From Rhodospirillales bacterium URHD0017 (GTDB taxonomy: Bacteria > Pseudomonadota > Alphaproteobacteria > Reyranellales > Reyranellaceae): a stretch of DNA of 64,000 bases. The DNA lies in contig FODP01000002.1 of NCBI GenBank assembly GCA_900110395.1, positions 62,001-126,000 on the forward strand. The letters run 5' to 3'. Of the stretch, positions 50,459 to 58,174 are shown in pieces; within the stretch, counting starts at the first letter, position 1, and the number at the start of each line of letters is the position of its first letter. Both the position numbers and the translations under genes were made by a program. The notes beneath the pieces are model-generated. The model saw only the letters and a program-made list of their open reading frames with translations, did not search any database and had not been told where the DNA came from.

Positions 50459-51577
50459 ATGACCACCGATTCCCTGCCCTTGCAGCGTTTCACCATCGTC
50501 GAGGTGAACGACACGGGCGTACCGCTTTGCCTCAGGCTGGCGACATCGCTCGCGGCCAAGATCGCCGCCGATCTCGGCGCCGACGTGCTCAAGATCGAGC
50601 CGCCCGGCGGCGATCCGGTGCGGCGCGCGCCACCGCTGCTGGCGAACGGCAACGGTCCTGGCGCCAGCGCGCTGTTCCAGTTCCTCAATACGTCCAAGCG
50701 CTCCCTGGTCCTCGACCTCAAGACCGAGAGCGGGCGGGCAAATCTCGCGGCTCTGCTCGACCGCAGCCATGCCTGCCTGTTCGAGGAGCCGGCCTCGATC
50801 GCGCCGCTCGCCCGCGGCGGCAAGGCAACAGCCATCGAAATCGCGGCCTTCCCGGCGGAAATGAATGCCGCAGCGCGGCCGGTCAGCGAGCTCGCGATCC
50901 AGGCGCTGGGGGGCCTGATGCACATGATCGGCGAGCCCGGGCGCAAGCCACTGAAGCTCGGCGGTCACCAGGCGTCCTACGCCGCGGGCCTGACGGCCTT
51001 CACCGGCCTGACCGCCGCGCTCGCCGCGCGCGAGGCCGGACAACGCGCGCCGCATGTCCGCGTATCGCTGGCCGAAGTGATGCAGTGGGTGAACTGGAAG
51101 GCAGCGTCGGGCGCCGCCGCCACCGGCGCCTCGCCCGGACGCGAAGGCAAGGCCTCGGAGTTCCAGGTCGTGCCCTGCCGCGATGGCCACGTCGCTGTCG
51201 TCTACACCGTCACGCAATGGCCCGCGACGCGCAATCTGATCGGCGACCCGCGGCTGCAAGACGAGAAATTCGCCACTCGCGCCGGCCGTCGCAAGCACAT
51301 CGCGGAGCTTTATGAAATCATCGCGCCGTGGTTCGCCGACAAGACGCGGGCCGAGATTCAGAAGACGGCGCAGGCCAAGGGCGTGCCCTTTGGCCCGATC
51401 TTCACGCCAGCCGAATTGCTCGAGACCGAGCAGTACGTCGCCCGTGGCTTCCTCGCGAAGATGACGCATCCCGACATCGGCCGGCTCCTGATCCCGCAGC
51501 TCCCCGTGCAATGGAACGGCCGCTCCTTCGCGCCGCGTCCCGCCCCGACGCTCGAGCGAGCGGAGCTCGCAGCATGA
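50459..51577 (+). CDS. Family III (CaiB/BaiF) CoA-transferase subunit, divergent, catalytic Asp not evident
   Basis: 372 residues from ATG 50459. VEVNDTGVPLCLRLATSLAAKIAADLGADVLKIEPPGGDPVRR is the CoA-binding N-terminal region, NTSKRSLVLDLKTESGRANL and the following segments confirm the family, and FGPIFTPAELLETEQYVARGFL the C-terminal domain. Where active family III enzymes have an Asp that forms the aspartyl-CoA intermediate (gDp.aG), this chain has LGGHQASYAAGLTAFTG without Asp. It shares an ATGA overlap with the next CoA-transferase gene, so the two likely form a heteromer in which this subunit is non-catalytic. Confidence 0.82.
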   Translation: MTTDSLPLQRFTIVEVNDTGVPLCLRLATSLAAKIAADLGADVLKIEPPGGDPVRRAPPLLANGNGPGASALFQFLNTSKRSLVLDLKTESGRANLAALLDRSHACLFEEPASIAPLARGGKATAIEIAAFPAEMNAAARPVSELAIQALGGLMHMIGEPGRKPLKLGGHQASYAAGLTAFTGLTAALAAREAGQRAPHVRVSLAEVMQWVNWKAASGAAATGASPGREGKASEFQVVPCRDGHVAVVYTVTQWPATRNLIGDPRLQDEKFATRAGRRKHIAELYEIIAPWFADKTRAEIQKTAQAKGVPFGPIFTPAELLETEQYVARGFLAKMTHPDIGRLLIPQLPVQWNGRSFAPRPAPTLERAELAA

Positions 51578-52671
51578 CGAGGCCTCTCACCGGCGTGCGC
51601 GTCCTCGACTTCGGCCTCTTGACGGCCGGCGCCAACACCTCGGCCATGCTGGCCGATCTCGGTGCCGACGTGATCAAGATCGAATCGGGCGCCTATCTCG
51701 ATCCCTTCCGCGTCGTCGGCAAGATGGACGACGACGAGGGCTGGTGGAACCGCTCGCCGCAGTTCCGCTTCACCAACCGCAACAAGCGCGGCCTGGCCCT
51801 GAACCTCAAGGATCCCGGGGGCCAGCGCGTGATTCGCGAGCTCGCCAGGCACTGCGACGTGGTGGTCGAGAACTTCCGCCGCGGCGTGCTCGATCGCGCC
51901 GGTCTGGGCTACGAGGCGTTGAAGGCGATCAACCCGCGCATCGTCTTCGCCGCCATCTCCAGCCAGGGCGACACCGGGCCGGAGCGCATGAACGTCTCGT
52001 TCGGTTCTACCCTCGACGCCACCTCGGGCATTGCCTCCCTCACCGGCTACGAGGGCGAGGAGCCGCGCATCTCCGGCATGGACGTGAACTATCCCGACCA
52101 GATCGTGTCCTTGTTCGCCACGGGCATCGTGATCACGGCCGTCATGGAGGCGCGCCGCAGCGGCAAGGGTGCCTTCCTCGACTTCTCCCAGCGCGAGGTC
52201 GCCTCCTTCACCCTGGGCGAGGAGATTCTCGCCGCATCGGCCGATCCCGCTCATCGGCTTGCGCCACGCGGCAACACGGAAGGCGACGCGTATCGATGCG
52301 GGGATGGACGATGGATCGCCGCCACGCTCGATGATCCTGCGCTCGATTGCAGCACGCAAGACAGAGACGCCGCCGTGGCGGCGCTTCTCGCCCGCGGTAT
52401 TGCCGCCGCACCCTGCAACGACGGCAATGACCTGCTGCGCGACGCAAGCCTGGCCGGCGTCACCCTGGTGCGCGACGAGCAGGGCGGCCTGGTGAAAGGC
52501 CTGCCCTATCGCCTCGACGGCAAGGGCATCACCATCGAACGCGCCGCGCCCGATCTCGGCCAGCACACCGATGCCGTGCTGCGCGAGCTATTGGGTTATG
52601 GCGATGCCGAGCTTCTGGCCCTGAAGAGGTCCGGCGTGACGTCGACGACGCCGACCGTGGGAGACGTCTGA
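51574..52671 (+). CDS. Family III CoA-transferase
   Basis: 365 residues. TGVRVLDFGLLTAGANTSAMLADLGADVIKIESGAYLDPFR, TNRNKRGLALNLKDPGGQRVIRELARHCDVVVENFRRGVLDRAGLGYEALKAINPRIVFAAIS are the classic family stretches; MDVNYPDQIVSLFATGIVITAV holds the candidate catalytic Asp. The C-terminal part is shorter than normal. Transfers CoA between organic acids. Coupled upstream to a divergent homologue (ATGA) and downstream to a nitronate monooxygenase (TGATG), a three-gene operon. Confidence 0.88.
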   Translation: MTRPLTGVRVLDFGLLTAGANTSAMLADLGADVIKIESGAYLDPFRVVGKMDDDEGWWNRSPQFRFTNRNKRGLALNLKDPGGQRVIRELARHCDVVVENFRRGVLDRAGLGYEALKAINPRIVFAAISSQGDTGPERMNVSFGSTLDATSGIASLTGYEGEEPRISGMDVNYPDQIVSLFATGIVITAVMEARRSGKGAFLDFSQREVASFTLGEEILAASADPAHRLAPRGNTEGDAYRCGDGRWIAATLDDPALDCSTQDRDAAVAALLARGIAAAPCNDGNDLLRDASLAGVTLVRDEQGGLVKGLPYRLDGKGITIERAAPDLGQHTDAVLRELLGYGDAELLALKRSGVTSTTPTVGDV

Positions 52672-53642
52672 TGCCGCGCGCTGAAGTGCACAAGTTGATG
52701 GAGCGCATGGCGATCCCCGCCATCGCCGCACCCATGTTCCTGGTCTCCAATCCGGCGTTGTCGCTGGCCTGCTGTGGCGAAGGCATCATGGGCAGCTTCC
52801 CGGCCCACGGCACGCGTAGCCGCGAGGAGTTCCAGGCCTGGCTCGACGAGATGCAGGACGGCATGAAGCGGCTGGAGGATGCCGGCAAGAGGCCGGCGCC
52901 GTGGGCCGTGAACCTGGTCGTCCACGCCTCCAACCCGCGCTATCCCGGCGATCTCGCGCTGGTCGAGAAGTACAAGGTGCCGGTCGTGCTGACGTCAAAG
53001 GGCGCGCCGGGCGACGCCATCAAGCGCATCCACGGCTGGGGCGCCGTCGCCCTGCACGACATCGCCAACCGCCGCCATGCCGAGAAGGCGCTGGAGGCGG
53101 GCGTCGACGGCGTCATCGCCGTGGCCGGCGGCGCCGGCGGCCACACCGGCACGATCAATCCGTTCGCCCTGATGAACGAGGTGCGCCAGTTGGGCGATCA
53201 CTTCGCCGTCGTGCTGGCCGGCGGCCAGACCACCGGCCGCGACGTGCTGGCGGCCCAGGCGATGGGCGCCGACCTCGCCTACATCGGCACGCGCTTCATC
53301 GCCACCCGGGAGGCGATGGCGGCAGCCGCCCACAAGGACATGATCCTGAAGACCCGCGCCACCGACGTCTTCCTCACCGCCTCGATCGACGGCGCGCCGG
53401 CCAACTGGCTGACACCGAGCCTTCTGGCCGCCGGCATCGACCTCGACGTCCTGCGCACGACCCTGCCGACCAAGGTCGTGTCGGCCCAGGACAACAAGAA
53501 GCGCTGGAAGGACATCTACACGGCGGGCCACGGCGTCGGGAACATCGAGGACATCCCGACGGCGGTGGAGCTGTGTCGTCGATTGGTCTGCCAATATCGA
53601 GAGGCGAAGAAGGATGTAGCTAAGCGGGTGCTAGTGTCGTAA
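52671..53642 (+). CDS. Nitronate monooxygenase/2-nitropropane dioxygenase family
   Basis: 323 residues. FMN barrel protein: AIPAIAAPMFLVSNPALSLACCGEGIMGSFPA is the family start, VPVVLTSKGAP and GVIAVAGGAGGHTGTINPFALMNEVRQ carry the phosphate-binding and the catalytic His of the GGHxG motif, and VLAGGQTTGRDVLAAQAMGADLAYIGTRFIATREAMA is the C-terminal FMN motif. Oxidises alkyl nitronates or related enolate-like substrates. Coupled to the CoA-transferases, it may process an organic acid thioester, but this is inferred. Confidence 0.9.
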   Translation: MPRAEVHKLMERMAIPAIAAPMFLVSNPALSLACCGEGIMGSFPAHGTRSREEFQAWLDEMQDGMKRLEDAGKRPAPWAVNLVVHASNPRYPGDLALVEKYKVPVVLTSKGAPGDAIKRIHGWGAVALHDIANRRHAEKALEAGVDGVIAVAGGAGGHTGTINPFALMNEVRQLGDHFAVVLAGGQTTGRDVLAAQAMGADLAYIGTRFIATREAMAAAAHKDMILKTRATDVFLTASIDGAPANWLTPSLLAAGIDLDVLRTTLPTKVVSAQDNKKRWKDIYTAGHGVGNIEDIPTAVELCRRLVCQYREAKKDVAKRVLVS

Positions 53643-53845
53643 CGCCGCCCAAACTCGGAGAGCCAAGTGGTGACAGTTCCAATCGGCTGGTATGTCCGAG
53701 GAAAGCCCGCTCAAAGAGCGGAGAACACCACGAGGTTCTAGAGGGCGGAATAGTCGCCGGCCACGGTCCACAACCTCAGCCGGGAGAAGGGCGGCTTCTT
53801 GCGGGGCGTCTGATCCCCAAAGGGAAAATATTGGGCGGCATATTG

Positions 53846-53886
53846 CCGGAGTGGTACTCCGGTTCAGAATGGTTCATAATGAACCA
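53846..53886. promoter_or_regulatory. Operator palindromes upstream of the toxin-antitoxin genes
   Basis: CCGGAGT-ggt-ACTCCGG (53846-53862) and TGGTTCA-taa-TGAACCA (53870-53886) are two perfect 7+7 inverted repeats 20 to 60 nt before the antitoxin start. They are well placed for autorepression by the ribbon-helix-helix antitoxin. The related half-sites GGTTC and GAACCGGAG recur around them. The rest of the 264-nt gap after the nitronate monooxygenase gene holds nothing recognised. Confidence 0.6.
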
Positions 53887-53906
53887 GATCGAACCGGAGT
53901 AAGCCG

Positions 53907-54152
53907 ATGTCGGCGTTTACCGTCCGTTTGCCCGACGATGTCGCAAAGAAACTTGATGAATTGGCCGAGAAGCTCGACCGATCGCGATCCTACGTGGCGA
54001 CGCAGGCAATCACAGATTTCGTCGCCCGCGAAGCATGGCAACTGGCTGACATCGAGGCGGGCCTGCGTGAGGCCGAGCGGGGCGACTTCGCAAGCAAAGC
54101 TGAGGTCGCTGCGACGATTGCCAAATACACCAAGCGCAAGCGGCGGCGTTGA
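53907..54152 (+). CDS. Ribbon-helix-helix antitoxin (ParD/CopG-like)
   Basis: 81 residues after GGAG. MSAFTVRLPDDVAKKLDELAEKLDRSRSYVATQAITDFVAREAWQL is a complete RHH DNA-binding motif (beta strand TVRLPDD, then two helices), and the rest (IEAGLREAERGDFASKAEVAATIAKY) is the toxin-binding tail typical of ParD partners of ParE. It ends in KRKRRR. Translationally coupled with the toxin gene through a TTGA overlap. Confidence 0.87.
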   Translation: MSAFTVRLPDDVAKKLDELAEKLDRSRSYVATQAITDFVAREAWQLADIEAGLREAERGDFASKAEVAATIAKYTKRKRRR

Positions 54153-54439
54153 AGCGGACTGTCCGTTGGACGAACCGAGCGCATCGTCGCCTCGACGAAA
54201 TCGGTGCCTACATCGAGGCCCATAATCCGACCGCCGCCGCGCGCATTGTTGGCATCATCGCAAGGAGTGTCGAACGGCTTGGTCGAGAGCCAGGCCGCGG
54301 GCGACCTGGGCGGCTGCGTGGAACCCGAGAACTGGTCATCCTTGGAACGCCCTACGTTGTGGCCTATCGAGTTCATGCCAACGACATTCAAGTCCTGACG
54401 ATCCAACACGGCGCGCAAATGTGGCCTGACAGGCTTTAA
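54149..54439 (+). CDS. RelE/ParE superfamily toxin
   Basis: 96 residues from TTG 54149, which overlaps the antitoxin stop. VRWTNRAHRRLDEIGAYIEAHNPTAAARIVGIIARSVERL is the two-helix start of ParE-type toxins, GRPGRLRGTRELVILGTPYVVAYRVHANDIQVLTIQHGAQMWP the beta sheet with the usual typical R..Y.i.Y.v....i.il.v.H. pattern. ParE toxins act on DNA gyrase while RelE proteins cut mRNA; this one looks more ParE-like, but the target is not proved. A stand-alone chromosomal module. Confidence 0.87.
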   Translation: MKRTVRWTNRAHRRLDEIGAYIEAHNPTAAARIVGIIARSVERLGREPGRGRPGRLRGTRELVILGTPYVVAYRVHANDIQVLTIQHGAQMWPDRL

Positions 54440-54520
54440 TTCCGCACCATGGCGCACGCAGCGTAGACGGTAGCCGCTTCCCTGCTCTAGGCTCCGCCCC
54501 TGATTTCCAAGGGGAAGAGC

Positions 54521-55633
54521 GTGAAGACAAAGGCGGCAGTCTGCTTCGAGGCCGGCAAGACCCTCGAGATCGAGGAAGTCGACCTCGAAGGGCCGAAGTT
54601 CGGCGAGGTGCTGGTCGAGATCAAGGCGTCGGGCGTCTGCCATACCGACGAGTTCACGCGGTCAGGCGCCGATCCCGAAGGCCTGTTCCCGGTGATCTTC
54701 GGCCACGAGGGCGCGGGCGTCGTGGTCGACGTCGGTCCCGGCATCGTGTCGCTGAAGACGGGCGACCACGTCATCCCGCTCTACACGCCGGAATGCCGCG
54801 CCTGCAAACCGTGCCTGTCCGGCAAGACCAACCTCTGCATCGCCATCCGCTCGACCCAGGGCCAGGGCGTGATGCCCGACGGCACGTCGCGCTTCTCGTT
54901 CAAGGGCAAGAAGATCCACCACTACATGGGCTGCTCGACCTTCTCGAACTACACCGTGCTGCCCGAGATCGCGCTGGCCAAGATTCGCTCCGACGCGCCG
55001 TTCGACAAGGTCTGCTACATCGGTTGCGGCGTCACCACCGGCATCGGCGCGGTGATCAACACCGCCAAGGTCGAGGCCGGCGCCAACGTCGTGGTGTTCG
55101 GCCTGGGCGGCATCGGGCTCAACGTCGTGCAGGGCGCGCGCATGGTCGGCGCCAACATGATCGTGGGCGTCGATCTTAATCCCGAGCGCGAGGCGCTCGG
55201 CCGCAAGTTCGGCATGACCCACTTCGTCAATCCCGAGACGCTCGAGGGCAAGGACCTGGTGGCCCACCTGGTCGAGCTGACCGACGGCGGCGCCGACTAC
55301 AGCTTCGAATGTGTCGGCAACACCAAGCTGATGCGCCAGGCCCTGGAATGCTGCCATCGCGGCTGGGGCAAGTCGGTGATCATCGGCGTCGCCGGCGCCG
55401 GCCAGGAGATTTCCACGCGTCCCTTCCAGCTCGTCACCGGGCGTCACTGGATGGGCACGGCCTTCGGCGGCGCCAAGGGACGGCGCGACGTGCCGAAGAT
55501 CGTCGACTGGTACATGGACAAGAAGATCGACATCGATTCGCTCATCACCCACGTGATGCCGGTCGAGAAGATCAACGACGCCTTCGACCTGATGCACAAG
55601 GGACAGTCGATCCGCAGCGTCGTCACGTTCTAA
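54521..55633 (+). CDS. S-(hydroxymethyl)glutathione dehydrogenase/class III alcohol dehydrogenase-like
   Basis: 370 residues with GTG start after AAGGGGAAG. Zinc-dependent MDR: ASGVCHTDEFTRSGADPEGLFPVIFGHEGAGVVVDVGPGI gives catalytic-zinc Cys and His, CRACKPCLSGKTNLC the four structural-zinc Cys, CIGCGVTTGIGAVINTAKVEAGANVVVFGLGGIGLNVVQGARM the third zinc Cys and the NAD GxGGxG motif. Very close to the class III group that oxidises S-hydroxymethylglutathione formed from formaldehyde. It is followed 15 nt later by an MBL-fold hydrolase gene. Confidence 0.93.
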   Translation: MKTKAAVCFEAGKTLEIEEVDLEGPKFGEVLVEIKASGVCHTDEFTRSGADPEGLFPVIFGHEGAGVVVDVGPGIVSLKTGDHVIPLYTPECRACKPCLSGKTNLCIAIRSTQGQGVMPDGTSRFSFKGKKIHHYMGCSTFSNYTVLPEIALAKIRSDAPFDKVCYIGCGVTTGIGAVINTAKVEAGANVVVFGLGGIGLNVVQGARMVGANMIVGVDLNPEREALGRKFGMTHFVNPETLEGKDLVAHLVELTDGGADYSFECVGNTKLMRQALECCHRGWGKSVIIGVAGAGQEISTRPFQLVTGRHWMGTAFGGAKGRRDVPKIVDWYMDKKIDIDSLITHVMPVEKINDAFDLMHKGQSIRSVVTF

Positions 55634-55648
55634 GAGGGAAGCCACGCC

Positions 55649-56533
55649 ATGACCGTGCGCAAGCTGGGCGGAGCCACCATCGAGAAGGTCGAGGAGATCT
55701 GCGGCGCGGGCTTCAAGCCAGCGCGCATGTTCCCCAGGTTCGACCAGCAGGCCTTTGACGCCCAGAAGAGCTGGATGGTGCCCGACCATGTCGAGCCGGG
55801 CTCCGACCGGCTGGTCGGTTCGATCCATACCTGGATCGTCAAGACGCCCAGACATACCATCCTGATCGACACCTGCCTCGGCAATCACAAGCAGCGCACC
55901 AATCCGGGCTGGCGCAATCTCGACACGCCCTTCCTCAACCGGCTCAAGGCGTGCGGCTGCTCGCCAGAGTCGGTCGACTTCGTGATGTGCACCCATCTTC
56001 ATGTCGACCATGTCGGCTGGAACACCCAGCTGGTCGACGGCCGCTGGGTGCCGACCTTCCCCAACGCCCAATACCTCTTCGGCAAGCGCGAGTATGCCCA
56101 TTGGGAGAACGAGCGCGGCAAGCAGGGCGACGGCAAGGTCAATGACGGCTCGTTCGACGATTCGGTGCTGCCCATCGTCGAGGCCGGCAAGGCGGTGATG
56201 ATCGACAGCGACCACCAGCCCGACCCGCTGCTCACCATAAAGGACTATCCCGGTCACACGCCGGGTTCGATCGCCATCAACCTCAAGGACGGCGGCCGCC
56301 AGGCCTGCTTCTCGGGCGACATCATGCATCACCCGATCCAGGTCTATCATCCCGACTGGTCGAGCCAGTTCTGCACGGACCAGGAGCTGTCGGCGCGCTC
56401 GCGGCGCCGGCTGCTCGAGGATTGCGTCGAGAGCAATGCGCTTCTGTGTCCGGCGCACTTTCCAGGCGCCAATGCCGGCTACATCAAGGCGAAGGGCGGC
56501 GCCTTCAGCATCGACTGGGATCACGTGACGTGA
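55649..56533 (+). CDS. Metallo-beta-lactamase-fold hydrolase
   Basis: 294 residues. CTHLHVDHVGWNTQLVDGRWVPTFPNAQYLFG supplies the HxHxDH zinc motif, YPGHTPGSIAINLKDGGRQACFSGDIMHHPIQVYHPDWSS the third His and bridging Asp, and CPAHFPGANAGYI the last His. Looks like the quorum-quenching/glyoxalase-II-type group. Since it directly follows a formaldehyde dehydrogenase homologue, it could hydrolyse a thioester such as S-formylglutathione in place of the usual esterase; this is a guess from position. Confidence 0.85.
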   Translation: MTVRKLGGATIEKVEEICGAGFKPARMFPRFDQQAFDAQKSWMVPDHVEPGSDRLVGSIHTWIVKTPRHTILIDTCLGNHKQRTNPGWRNLDTPFLNRLKACGCSPESVDFVMCTHLHVDHVGWNTQLVDGRWVPTFPNAQYLFGKREYAHWENERGKQGDGKVNDGSFDDSVLPIVEAGKAVMIDSDHQPDPLLTIKDYPGHTPGSIAINLKDGGRQACFSGDIMHHPIQVYHPDWSSQFCTDQELSARSRRRLLEDCVESNALLCPAHFPGANAGYIKAKGGAFSIDWDHVT

Positions 56534-56571
56534 GCCGCCCGTCCTGAGTTCGGGGGAGCAAGGGGGAACGG

Positions 56572-57384
56572 ATGAAGGGACCGGAAGACGACGCCGGCTT
56601 GACCGGCAAGGTCGCGATCGTATCGGGTGGCGGCGCCGCGGGTGACGGCATCGGCAACGGCCGGGCCGCCGCGATCCTGCTGGCGCGCGCCGGCACGCGG
56701 GTCGTGGTGGCCGACCTCGACCTGAAGCTCGCCGAGCGCACCGTCGACATGATCAAGGCCGAAGGCGGCCATGCTGCGGCTCACGCCGGCGACATGACCA
56801 AGGAAGCCGAGTGCAAACGCCTGGTCGACGCCGCCGTCGACCGCTGGGGCCGGCTCGACTTCCTCGACAACAACATCGGCATCGGCAGCCGCGGCAGCGT
56901 GGTCGACGAGAAGCCCGACGAATACCGCCGCGTCATGCAGGTCAACGTCGAGACGATGTTCCTGCTGTCCAAGCATGCCATCCCGGCCATGATCAAGACC
57001 GCCAAGGGCGGCTCGATCGTCAACATCTCGTCGATCTCGGCGCTGCGGCCGCGCGGCCTCACCACCTATACGGCGTCGAAGGCCGCCGTGATCGGGCTGA
57101 CCCAGGCGATGGCGGTGGATCACGGCAAGGATCACATACGGGTCAACTGCATCTGCCCCGGGCCGATGTACACACCGATGGTCAATCGCGGCAACGGCAT
57201 GAGCGAGGCCGCGCGCGCGGCGCGCGCCAAGGCGTCGGTGCTGAAGATCGAGGGCACCGGCTGGGACATCGGCCATGGCGTGCGCTTCCTGCTGTCCAAT
57301 CACGCCCGCTACATCACCGGCCATGTGCTGGTGATCGATGGCGGCGTGACCTTGCAGGGACCCGAACGAGATTCAGCGACCTAG
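56572..57384 (+). CDS. Short-chain dehydrogenase/reductase
   Basis: 270 residues after AGGGGGA. SGGGAAGDGIGNGRAAAILLARAGTRVVVADLDLKLAE has a variant glycine motif with an insertion between glycines, seen again in the SDR at 58175. LDNNIGIGSRG replaces the NNAG motif; SISALRPRGLTTYTASKAAV has Ser and YxxxK; ending VIDGGVTLQG. Probably NAD-dependent (VADLD). Substrate unknown. Confidence 0.86.
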   Translation: MKGPEDDAGLTGKVAIVSGGGAAGDGIGNGRAAAILLARAGTRVVVADLDLKLAERTVDMIKAEGGHAAAHAGDMTKEAECKRLVDAAVDRWGRLDFLDNNIGIGSRGSVVDEKPDEYRRVMQVNVETMFLLSKHAIPAMIKTAKGGSIVNISSISALRPRGLTTYTASKAAVIGLTQAMAVDHGKDHIRVNCICPGPMYTPMVNRGNGMSEAARAARAKASVLKIEGTGWDIGHGVRFLLSNHARYITGHVLVIDGGVTLQGPERDSAT

Positions 57385-57398
57385 AGGTTCAATGATGG

Positions 57399-57468
57399 TG
57401 TCACCCCGAGCGTAGCGAGGGGCCTTTACCGCAACAGGAAAGATCCCTCGCTTCGCTCGGGATGACAG
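57399..57468. repeat. Intergenic palindromic repeat, TGTCA.CCCGAGCG.AGCGAGGG type
   Basis: TGTCACCCCGAGCGTAGCGA at the left is complementary with a few mismatches to the right half ending TGACA at 57467, with a short CCGCAACAGG-like loop. It lies between an SDR gene and the carboxymuconolactone decarboxylase gene. Its GAGCG.AGCGAGG core resembles the repeat at 35026. Confidence 0.78.
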
Positions 57469-57486
57469 AATGGAGGAACGAAAGAC

Positions 57487-58038
57487 ATGGCCCGCCTGCC
57501 CTATCTCGAGCCCGACCAGGTCGCGCCCGAATACCGCGACATGCTGAAGCGCAACACCAACCTGCACAAGCTGATGGTGAACTCGCCGGACATGGCGCGG
57601 TCCTTCAACAACGTTGGCAACTTCATCCGCTTCAAGAGCAAGCTCGACCCGCGCCTGCGCGAGCTCGCCATCCTGCAGGTCGGCTGGCTCGAGCGCTCGG
57701 AGTACGAGTTCACCCACCATGTCAGGATCGGCAAGGAGTTCGGCGTCACCGACGAGGATATCCAGGGCCTGATGGCCGAGACCGAGGGCAAGCCCTCCAA
57801 GCTCGAGCCGCTCGCCAAGGCGATCCTCAAGGGTGCGCGCGAGATGACGCGCGACATCGGCATGTCCGAGTCGACTTTCGCCGAGATCAAGAAGGACCTG
57901 TCGAACGAGCACATGACCGACCTGGTGCTCATCATCGCCTACTACTGCGCCGTGGTCCGCGTGCTCGCCACCATGAAGATCGACAACGAGCCCTACTACA
58001 AGGAAGTGCTCAATCAGTATCCGCTGCCGACGAAGTAA
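57487..58038 (+). CDS. Carboxymuconolactone decarboxylase/AhpD-like family protein
   Basis: 183 residues after GGAGG. SPDMARSFNNVGNFIRFKSKLDPRLRELAILQVGWLERSEYEFTHHVRIGKEFGVTDEDIQGLM is the characteristic CMD helix pair; the AhpD CxxC is absent and Glu/His residues (ERSEYEFTHH) take its place, as in a large subgroup of hydrolase or decarboxylase-like proteins. The C-terminal half is a second helical repeat. It sits between two SDRs in what seems a small catabolic cluster. Confidence 0.87.
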   Translation: MARLPYLEPDQVAPEYRDMLKRNTNLHKLMVNSPDMARSFNNVGNFIRFKSKLDPRLRELAILQVGWLERSEYEFTHHVRIGKEFGVTDEDIQGLMAETEGKPSKLEPLAKAILKGAREMTRDIGMSESTFAEIKKDLSNEHMTDLVLIIAYYCAVVRVLATMKIDNEPYYKEVLNQYPLPTK

Positions 58039-58150
58039 CACCTCACCCTGAGGAGCGACCCGAAGGGTCGCGTCTCGAAGGGTGGGAACCAGTCGCGATG
58101 CTGCCCACCCTTCGAGACGGCCGCTGCGCGGCCTCCTCAGGGTGAAGTGT
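58038..58150. repeat. Large intergenic palindrome with nested hairpins
   Basis: Outer arms ACACCTCACCCTGAGGAG and CGTCTCGAAGGGTGGG on the left match complementary sequence on the right, ending at 58150. Each arm also contains its own small hairpin (CGACCCGAAGGGTCG on the left, GGCCGCTGCGCGGCC on the right), giving a cross-shaped fold. The first base is the last of the upstream stop codon. A dispersed element of a different family from the two others nearby. Confidence 0.8.
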
Positions 58151-58174
58151 TTGTGAACCAACCAGGAGAGGATC

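Noticed and set aside
54662..56524. 620-codon open frame on the minus strand
   Set aside because: Antisense to the alcohol dehydrogenase and MBL genes, both of which carry clear metal-site motifs; shadow frame.
58038..58150. Repeat taken as a possible CRISPR or tRNA-like structure
   Set aside because: There are no regularly spaced direct repeats and no tRNA features; it is an inverted palindromic element.
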